DNA from: CAZMJP01 sp964566895
GTDB taxonomy: Bacteria > Patescibacteriota > Patescibacteriia > UBA2591 > UBA6264
Assembly: GCA_964566895.1 (NCBI GenBank)
Contig: CAZMJP010000008.1
Coordinates: 1-31,471 of the forward strand
Direction: 5' to 3'
DNA: 31,471 nucleotides
The translations under genes and the position numbers were made by a program. A model generated the notes under the pieces. It worked only from the letters and a program-made list of their open reading frames with translations. It made no database searches and had not been told where the DNA came from. Below are positions 22,560 through 27,912 of this stretch, piece after piece (the first letter of the stretch is position 1; each line of letters opens with the position of its first letter).

Positions 22560-24263
22560 TTAATTATTAAACTGTTTTTTTGTTTTGATATACCATCCTT
22601 CAATGTTGATAAAACGGTCTTCAGGATGATTAAGTTGGTCAATATCAATACCTTTTATTTTTTGGTTGACTAAATAAACGTAAGTAGGGCTGTATAGAAA
22701 AATCGCCGGCAAGTTTTGAACAATGAGTTCTTGAAATTTTCGATAATATGTTTTTTTCTCTTCTTTGTCGTCGGTCAAGGCGGCTTTTTCCAATAATTCA
22801 TCAACCCGTCGGTCTTTAAACCCGGTAAGATTCAGCCCCGGAGGTTCAATTTGGGAGGAATGCCAGAGAGGGTAAGGGTCGGAATTGGTATTTTCCAAAA
22901 CACCGTAGAGAAAGGCGTCAAAATTGCGTTTAATAATGATTTCTCTGATTTGCTCAAAAGGAATGGTGATAAATTTTATTTTAACTCCGGCTTCTTGCCA
23001 GGATTTTTGGATTAAGGTGGCCGCGTTTAAAAGGTCGGGTTGGTTAGCCGTTGTTAATCTTATTTCAAGCATTTCCCCGTTTTTTTCTAAAAATCCGTTT
23101 TCTTTTCTCTCCCAGCCGGCTTGTTTAAAGATGTCTTCGGCTAATTCGGGATTATAATCGTATTTTTGGATATTTGGGTCAAAAGCGAAAGATTGAGAAA
23201 GAATAGGCCCATAAATAATAGTTCCTTTTTGGTTAAAAACCGATTTGAAAATTTGTTTTTTAGGCGTCAAGTAGGTCAAAGCTTGCCTCACGGCTTTTTC
23301 TTGAAGAGGAGATGTTTTTTTGTTTTCTTTGTCTCGGAGGTCAAAAAATACGGCCGTATAGTACGGCAAATTGATTTGATAATATTTAAGTTTTTTATTT
23401 TGGTTTAGTTCCTCGTCATTTTCTTTTGGGACGGAAACTAATCCGTCGATTTGATTTATTTTAAGAGCTTCGGTGGCTGTTTCCGGGTCGGGATAGAATT
23501 TGAAAATTATCTCCTCTAAATAAGGCGGTTGAAAATATTTTTCGTTTCGTTTCAAAGTATAAAATTTAATCTGGTTGGCGTCGTCTCTGGCCAAAGAGTC
23601 AAATTTAAAAGGTCCGCTACCGACAGGCTTAAGGTTAAATTCAGATTGGGGAAAATCTTCCGGGTCAATTTGGCTCCAGATATGTTTAGGCAAGATGCCC
23701 AGGGTTAGGTCCGATGAAAAAGTGGAGGAGGATTTTTCTAAATTGAACTCTAAACAATTATCGTCTATTTTTGAGAAATTAGCCCGTCTCAATCTTTCTA
23801 AAGAAGAATTTTTAAAAACTTGATTTTTTATTATTTCAAAAGTAAAAATTACATCATTAAGGGTTAGCGCTTCTCCGTCATGCCAAAATAAGTTTTGTTT
23901 TAAACAAAAGGTATATTTTTTTTGGTCATCGCTAACGGTAACGGTTTCAGCTAAATCTGGCTTTAATTCCAGGTTTTTGTCGTATTTTAGAAGTCCGGAA
24001 AAGGTTAGGCGGACGAGAGTTAAGTCAACGTCGTCAACGGCCAAAATGGGGTTAATTACTTTTGGAACGCCGACCAGCCCTTCTATATATTTACCGCCGG
24101 GAGCCGGTTTGGTTTTTAATTTTGGAAAATAAATCCGACCGATAAGAAAAAAAAGAGAAAAAAGCATAAGAAGCAGTAAGGATGCAATATATTTTTTCTC
24201 TTTTTTTGTCAGAATGCGGCCGAGATATTTGATTTGCTTTAAATTTGGCAATCGTCTAAACAT
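22560..24263 (-). CDS. ABC-type peptide-binding protein (SBP family 5), membrane-anchored
   Basis: 567 residues. After a basic tail, residues about 25-46 (YIASLLLLMLFSLFFLIGRIYF) form a signal-anchor; there is no lipobox cysteine. The rest has the DppA/OppA fold markers: INPILAVDDVDLTLVRLTFSGLLKYD, LKPDLAETVTVSDDQKKYTFCL, FWHDGEALTLNDVIFTFE, VGSGPFKF and VRQALTYLTPKKQIF near the hinge. It would capture oligopeptides outside the membrane for import, or act as a sensor. No cognate permease or ATPase gene is nearby. It is downstream of secG (31 nt) in the glyA-folD-secG run. Confidence 0.88.
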   Translation of the reverse strand: MFRRLPNLKQIKYLGRILTKKEKKYIASLLLLMLFSLFFLIGRIYFPKLKTKPAPGGKYIEGLVGVPKVINPILAVDDVDLTLVRLTFSGLLKYDKNLELKPDLAETVTVSDDQKKYTFCLKQNLFWHDGEALTLNDVIFTFEIIKNQVFKNSSLERLRRANFSKIDDNCLEFNLEKSSSTFSSDLTLGILPKHIWSQIDPEDFPQSEFNLKPVGSGPFKFDSLARDDANQIKFYTLKRNEKYFQPPYLEEIIFKFYPDPETATEALKINQIDGLVSVPKENDEELNQNKKLKYYQINLPYYTAVFFDLRDKENKKTSPLQEKAVRQALTYLTPKKQIFKSVFNQKGTIIYGPILSQSFAFDPNIQKYDYNPELAEDIFKQAGWERKENGFLEKNGEMLEIRLTTANQPDLLNAATLIQKSWQEAGVKIKFITIPFEQIREIIIKRNFDAFLYGVLENTNSDPYPLWHSSQIEPPGLNLTGFKDRRVDELLEKAALTDDKEEKKTYYRKFQELIVQNLPAIFLYSPTYVYLVNQKIKGIDIDQLNHPEDRFINIEGWYIKTKKQFNN

Positions 24264-24294
24264 TTTTTTTAAAAACCTTATTTAAACATTTTTA

Positions 24295-24513
24295 CTAATC
24301 GATGAGTAAACGAGCAACTCCTAAGCCAAGAAAAATGATTGCTAAAACAATGGTCGCGATAAAGATTATTTTTTCCATTCCTCGTCTGGTGCCATACGAT
24401 TCGCCGCTTCCGCCAAAAGCGGTTGATAAACCGCCGCCGCGTGATTGAGCTAAAATACAAACAACCAAAAGAAAAGAGATAATAATTTGGAAGATACTTA
24501 ATATTTTGGACAT
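24295..24513 (-). CDS. secG: SecG, protein-export channel subunit
   Basis: 72 residues, the normal SecG size. Two membrane helices (about 5-22 and 49-69) flank the conserved glycine-rich cytoplasmic loop LAQSRGGGLSTAFGGSGESYGTRRG. SecG assists SecYE-SecA in preprotein translocation. It lies 12 nt after folD and 31 nt before the peptide-binding protein gene in the same direction. Confidence 0.93.
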   Translation of the reverse strand: MSKILSIFQIIISFLLVVCILAQSRGGGLSTAFGGSGESYGTRRGMEKIIFIATIVLAIIFLGLGVARLLID

Positions 24514-24525
24514 TTTATCATTTTA

Positions 24526-25314
24526 TCATTTTTTATTAGTTTGTAAACGAGTTTTTTTGCAGGCGAGATATGTGTTACGCAAGAGGTAAGCCACAGTTAA
24601 AGGTCCGACGCCGCCGGGGACGGGGGAGAGATAAGCGACCTTTTTTTGGACTTCGGGACTAACGTCGCCCGCGGGCTTGCCCCTGATTCTGGTATAGCCC
24701 ACGTCAATAACGACTGAATTCTCTTTGACCATTTTTGGTTTGATGATTTTCGGTTTTCCCAGAGCGACAATTAAAACGTCGGCCTGTCTTGGGTCCTTGG
24801 CCGGGCAACGAAGACCTCTTTTCTGTAGGATTTTGGCCAAAAGATCGGCAAAAACAGGATTTTCAGACAAAATAAGAGTTTTCTTATTTTTAAGATTTTT
24901 GTTAGTCGCTTTAAGTAATTTTAAAATAGCTTGATGGGTTGGGGGAATAAATTTAGATTCGGGATTGAAACCATCAACATCTTTGGCTGGCAAAATGGCT
25001 TTAATAATTGGGTTAGGTTTAAGATGTCTTGGCAAAGGAAACTGGACAATAATGCCATGAATTGTTTTATTCTTATTTAATTTATCAATCAGATTGAGAA
25101 CCTTTTTTTGGCTAGCTTTGCCGGATAAAGCAATTTCCCTAAAGTGAATGCCGATTTTTTTAGCCGCTTTTCGTTTTAAGCTAAGATAGACTAAGGAGCC
25201 GGGGTCTTTGCCAATTAAAATAGCCGCTAAACCAGGTTTAAGTTTATCTTTTTCAATATTTTTTTTAACCTGTTCGCGGATTTGCCTTGCCAGTTTTTTA
25301 CCATCTAATACCAT
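24526..25314 (-). CDS. folD: FolD, methylene-THF dehydrogenase/cyclohydrolase, divergent cofactor site
   Basis: 262 residues, about 20 shorter than typical FolD. The catalytic half is clear: LAAILIGKDPGSLVYLSLKRKAAKKIGI with the Y-x3-K pair, IIVQFPLPRHL and PAKDVDGFNPES. The C-terminal PVPGGVGPLTVAYLLRNT is also standard. The nucleotide-binding middle is not: the usual GRSxxVGxP motif is replaced by ILSENPVFADLL, and the ATVTxCHSxT segment is missing. The enzyme normally interconverts methylene-, methenyl- and formyl-THF with NADP. Here cofactor use may be altered or lost, leaving cyclohydrolase activity. The start overlaps the glyA stop by 10 nt, so the two one-carbon genes are translationally coupled. 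Confidence 0.88.
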   Translation of the reverse strand: MVLDGKKLARQIREQVKKNIEKDKLKPGLAAILIGKDPGSLVYLSLKRKAAKKIGIHFREIALSGKASQKKVLNLIDKLNKNKTIHGIIVQFPLPRHLKPNPIIKAILPAKDVDGFNPESKFIPPTHQAILKLLKATNKNLKNKKTLILSENPVFADLLAKILQKRGLRCPAKDPRQADVLIVALGKPKIIKPKMVKENSVVIDVGYTRIRGKPAGDVSPEVQKKVAYLSPVPGGVGPLTVAYLLRNTYLACKKTRLQTNKK

Positions 25315-26537
25315 AGCGGATATTGGTTACTTAGTTCTTTAACTGTTTGGTTAACCTTTTTTAAAATTCGGCGGTTATTGATATTGTGAATTACTTGAGC
25401 GATTAGTTGGCCGATTATCTCCATATCTTTTTGCCTAAACCCGCGGGTGGTTAAAGCCGGAGTGCCCAAGCGGATTCCCGAAGGGTCGAAAGGAGTCCGG
25501 GAATCATAAGGAATCATATTTTTATTGACGTAAATGCCGGTTTGCTCCAAAGTTTTTTCAGCCTGTTTCCCGGTAATGCCCGTTTCAGTTAAGTCTATCA
25601 GAATAAGATGGTTGTCGGTCCCGCCGGAGATAAGATTTAACCCTTGATTTTTTAAGGATTGAGCCAGGGCTTTGGCGTTTTTGACAATTTGCTTGGCGTA
25701 AATTTTAAAATTTGGTTTTGACGCTTCTTTAAGAGCGACGGCGATAGCGGCGGTGGTATGATTGTGCGGTCCGCCTTGCATCCCCGGAAAAACCATTTTA
25801 TCAATTATCGGCGCGTATTGTTTTTTGCACATAATCATCGCTCCTCTCGGCCCGCGCAAAGTTTTATGAGTGGTGGTGGTAACGATATCGGTAAAGGGAA
25901 AGGGAGACGGGTGGACCCCTCCGATAATCAGGCCGGCGACGTGGGCGATATCGGCGAGGGAAATTGCCCCGATTTTTTTGGCGATTTCAGCGAATTTTTT
26001 AAAATGAATGATTCTCGGATAAGCCGTAGCGCCGGAAACAATGATTTTCGGTTTATGTTTTTTTGCCAACTTTTCAACCTCGTTATAGTCAATCAAATGA
26101 GTTTTTTGGTCAACTCCGTAGTGAATAAAATTGAATATCTTGCCCGACAAATTGACCTTATGGCCGTGAGTCAAGTGCCCGCCGTGAGCCAGATTCATCC
26201 CCATAATTTTGTCACCGGGCTGGAGAAAAGCGAAATAAACTTCCAGATTTGCCGGCGAGCCGGAGTAGGGCTGAACATTGACATGCTCGGCGTGAAACAG
26301 TTTTTTTGCCCGCTCAACGGCTAGAAATTCAATCTGGTCGATAAATTGGTTGCCGCCGTAATATCTTTTGCCCGGGCAACCCTCGGAGTATTTGTTGGTC
26401 AAGGGCGAACCAAGGGCGGTTAAAACCGCTTGGGAAACGAAGTTTTCCGAAGGAATCAATTCCAGCCCTTGTCTTTGGCGGTTGATTTCTTTTTTCAGGA
26501 AAAAAGCGATTTGCGGGTCAACACTTTTGAGAATCAT
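25305..26537 (-). CDS. glyA: serine hydroxymethyltransferase
   Basis: 410 residues, full length. This PLP enzyme transfers the serine hydroxymethyl group to THF, giving glycine and methylene-THF, the substrate of FolD encoded next. Visible motifs: ELIPSENFVS (substrate/THF), NKYSEGCPGKRYYGG, VNVQPYSGSPAN, AHGGHLTHG, ADIAHVAGLI and the PLP lysine K225 in DIVTTTTHKTLRGPRG. The start at 26537 follows a promoter with only 7 nt between -10 and ATG, so the mRNA is probably leaderless. First gene of glyA-folD-secG-peptide-binding protein. Confidence 0.97.
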   Translation of the reverse strand: MILKSVDPQIAFFLKKEINRQRQGLELIPSENFVSQAVLTALGSPLTNKYSEGCPGKRYYGGNQFIDQIEFLAVERAKKLFHAEHVNVQPYSGSPANLEVYFAFLQPGDKIMGMNLAHGGHLTHGHKVNLSGKIFNFIHYGVDQKTHLIDYNEVEKLAKKHKPKIIVSGATAYPRIIHFKKFAEIAKKIGAISLADIAHVAGLIIGGVHPSPFPFTDIVTTTTHKTLRGPRGAMIMCKKQYAPIIDKMVFPGMQGGPHNHTTAAIAVALKEASKPNFKIYAKQIVKNAKALAQSLKNQGLNLISGGTDNHLILIDLTETGITGKQAEKTLEQTGIYVNKNMIPYDSRTPFDPSGIRLGTPALTTRGFRQKDMEIIGQLIAQVIHNINNRRILKKVNQTVKELSNQYPLWY

Positions 26538-26544
26538 ACTGATA

Positions 26545-26573
26545 ATTTTACTTTAATTCCTTGACAAAGTCAA
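26545..26573 (-). promoter_or_regulatory. predicted glyA promoter, probably leaderless
   Basis: Minus strand: TTGACT (26573 to 26568), 17-bp spacer, TAAAAT (26550 to 26545), 7 nt, ATG at 26537. Its -35 is one arm of the palindrome TTGACAAAGTCAA shared with the opposite promoter. Confidence 0.7.
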
Positions 26574-26589
26574 GAAAGTTTGCTATGGT
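26561..26589 (+). promoter_or_regulatory. promoter of the hairpin-rich unit
   Basis: TTGACA (26561-26566, consensus), 17-bp spacer, TATGGT (26584-26589). Expected start about 26596. It overlaps the glyA promoter back to back. Confidence 0.7.
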
Positions 26590-26623
26590 TAACAGTAAAT
26601 TCTTAAAAAAATAGGGAGGAATA

Positions 26624-26938
26624 ATGAGAATTGTAAATTATCGAGAAGAATCGGTCCAGATAATCAATCTGGACGAAGTCCCCTTATTATATAAAGGGGA
26701 GAAACCGGCAATCTTAACGGGGCGGGTCAATCAATCTGCTTCGTTAAGGTCAGCCTGCCTCAGTGTGGGGGCGGCGGTTTTCTATTCCCCCGCGCTGTGC
26801 CAAAAGAGAGCGACAAGAGTTTGCTCTCTGCGAGGAAAATGTGGGAAGTGCTCCCACAGAGAGGAGGGCATGTATCTTTGCGCCTATATTGTTCTCACCT
26901 CTCCATTTGTGAGGTGGGAAGAAGCCGAGTTTATCTAG
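26624..26938 (+). CDS. Cys-rich 104-aa ORF in a hairpin-rich transcript, unknown
   Basis: The ORF starts at an ATG 4-5 nt after a strong GGGAGG (26614-26619), which argues for translation. The protein is not recognised. Residues 1-35 (VNYREESVQIINLDEVPLL) look protein-like; the later part is cysteine-rich (CSLRGKCGKC with flanking Cys), possibly zinc-binding. However, nearly the whole ORF can fold into consecutive stem-loops (see the ncRNA entry), so the RNA itself may be the functional product or a regulatory mRNA, and the ORF may be partly or wholly incidental. Standalone unit with its own promoter and terminator. Confidence 0.5.
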   Translation: MRIVNYREESVQIINLDEVPLLYKGEKPAILTGRVNQSASLRSACLSVGAAVFYSPALCQKRATRVCSLRGKCGKCSHREEGMYLCAYIVLTSPFVRWEEAEFI

Positions 26939-26956
26939 GTTAGTTAAATTTTCTTT

Positions 26957-26981
26957 AGGGGTCGTTAAGACCCCTTTTTTT
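26957..26981 (+). terminator. intrinsic terminator of the hairpin-rich unit
   Basis: AGGGGTC (26957-26963), loop GTTAA, GACCCCT (26969-26975), then a T-run to 26981. Textbook form. Confidence 0.93.
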
Positions 26982-26986
26982 GTCTC

Positions 26987-27017
26987 TTGATTAAAATTAT
27001 AAATTCAATAATATAAT
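26987..27017 (+). promoter_or_regulatory. possible tRNA-Glu promoter
   Basis: TTGATT (26987-26992), 19-bp spacer, TATAAT (27012-27017). The start would be about 90 nt before the tRNA. The -10 is perfect; the spacer is long. Confidence 0.4.
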
Positions 27018-27101
27018 AATGACGATTAATTAACAGTCCGAATACATCTGTCGTTTATTGTTTAGAGTTTATAATTTAAATAAGCCGCGTCTAGTGGTTA
27101 G

Positions 27102-27198
27102 CCCCTCACCATTTGGCCCTGTCGTCTAACGGTTAGGACGCATGATTCTCAATCATGTAATAGGGGTTCGATTCCCCTCGGGGCTATATGGTAAGGGG
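27102..27198. repeat. inverted repeat enclosing tRNA-Glu
   Basis: The left arm 27102-27121 pairs with the right arm 27179-27198 over 20 positions with two mismatches and two G-U pairs, extending the 7-bp acceptor stem by about 11 further pairs. Upstream, 27088-27100 (CGTCTAGTGGTTA) resembles the tRNA D arm. I found nothing else recognisable in 27199-27278. Confidence 0.6.
27115..27186 (+). tRNA. tRNA-Glu (anticodon CTC)
   Basis: Acceptor GGCCCTG/CGGGGCT with wobble pairs at 1-72 and 6-67, D arm GTCT-AACGGTT-AGGAC, anticodon stem CATGA/TCATG with loop TTCTCAA (anticodon CTC, reads GAG), variable TAAT, T stem AGGGG/CCCCT with loop TTCGATT, discriminator A. CCA is not encoded, unlike tRNA-Leu in this window. 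Bases outside the acceptor stem continue pairing: 27102-27114 with 27186-27198. Confidence 0.93.
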
Positions 27199-27278
27199 TC
27201 AGCTATGAAATCAGGGTTTGCCATAGGATAAACTCGTGGTGTCTCATCGGATGACAGGGCGACTTTGGCCGGCGGTAC

Positions 27279-27307
27279 TTGGCATTAATCTGTATTTGTT
27301 CTATAAT
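27279..27307 (+). promoter_or_regulatory. promoter of the 163-aa gene and VirD4-like operon
   Basis: TTGGCA (27279-27284), 17-bp spacer, TATAAT (27302-27307). Expected start about 27314, 31 nt before the ATG at 27345. Confidence 0.75.
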
Positions 27308-27344
27308 AAACAACGGAACAAGTTTAATTTATCTATTTAGACAT

Positions 27345-27836
27345 ATGCGTCGAGAAATAAAAGAAATGCCGGTTTCTTCGGAACAACCCAAAATGGAACC
27401 ATCTCCGGAGACATTGGCCAGCCCGGAATTGGAAGGGGAAAAGTTGAAAACGGGTGAATCAGGGAAGGCGGTCCCATCTCCTAAAGTTAGAAAAGAACCA
27501 ACGACATCCACGTCGGTTCCGGTTTCTGGTTTGGTTGGAGAAAAGAGCGAAACCCTAAAGGAGATTGAAAAAATTTTATCAGAGGGGTTGGAAAAAGTTT
27601 ACCAAAACTTGCCTGATAATTTAAGGCAAGAGTTTAAAGAAAAGGGAGAAGAAACCGCTTCCAAGATAGAACTGATAATCGAGCGAGCCAAAGTGGTGGT
27701 TTACAAAATAATAGTTCTGATAAGAGAATGGTTAATGATTGTCCCCGGAGTTAACAGATTCTTTTTAGAGAAAGAAATTAAAATAAAAACGGATAGAATT
27801 ATGGCTTTAGCCGAGAAAAAGAAAAAAATAGATTAA
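27345..27836 (+). CDS. unknown small protein before the VirD4-like ATPase (163 aa)
   Basis: I start it at the ATG at 27345; the open frame extends back to a TTG at 27279, but that overlaps the promoter. The first 70 or so residues are P/E/S/K-rich and probably disordered. The remainder is helical (LKEIEKILSEGLEKVYQNL; KVVVYKIIVLIREWLMIVPGV), the latter perhaps amphipathic and membrane-peripheral. No family recognised. It lies 76 nt upstream of the large ATPase gene and is probably co-transcribed, so a partner role at the membrane is a reasonable guess. No SD is visible. Confidence 0.65.
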   Translation: MRREIKEMPVSSEQPKMEPSPETLASPELEGEKLKTGESGKAVPSPKVRKEPTTSTSVPVSGLVGEKSETLKEIEKILSEGLEKVYQNLPDNLRQEFKEKGEETASKIELIIERAKVVVYKIIVLIREWLMIVPGVNRFFLEKEIKIKTDRIMALAEKKKKID

Positions 27837-27912
27837 AGTGTTTTAAACAGCCCGAATTTCGTCTATTTGGAACATATATATTCGTTTGTAGGTTTGGATT
27901 ACCCTACGAAGT

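Larger units (their letters stand above)
26596..26981 (+). ncRNA. candidate structured RNA with seven consecutive stem-loops
   Basis: Predicted transcript from the promoter at 26561-26589 to the terminator. Stems read by eye: 26654-26661/26667-26674 (8 bp), 26679-26685/26694-26700 (7), 26713-26719/26742-26748 (7), 26761-26771/26787-26797 (11, two G-U), 26805-26811/26823-26829 (7), 26840-26846/26852-26858 (7), 26892-26901/26911-26920 (10, one G-U), then the terminator. CTCTCT at 26824-26829 can pair with AGAGAG upstream (26805-26810) or downstream (26858-26863), so a switch between two folds is possible. It matches no RNA family I know. Confidence 0.45.

Noticed and set aside
22373..22648. 91-aa minus-strand open frame across tRNA-Leu and the end of the peptide-binding protein gene
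   Set aside because: It overlaps a well-formed tRNA and a real gene.
25758..26324. 188-aa open frame antisense to glyA
   Set aside because: It lies wholly opposite a clearly conserved gene, has no SD or promoter, and its sequence resembles no protein.
27279..27344. TTG-initiated extension of the 163-aa gene
   Set aside because: The TTG is the -35 box of a good TTGGCA-17-TATAAT promoter whose start site is downstream of it.
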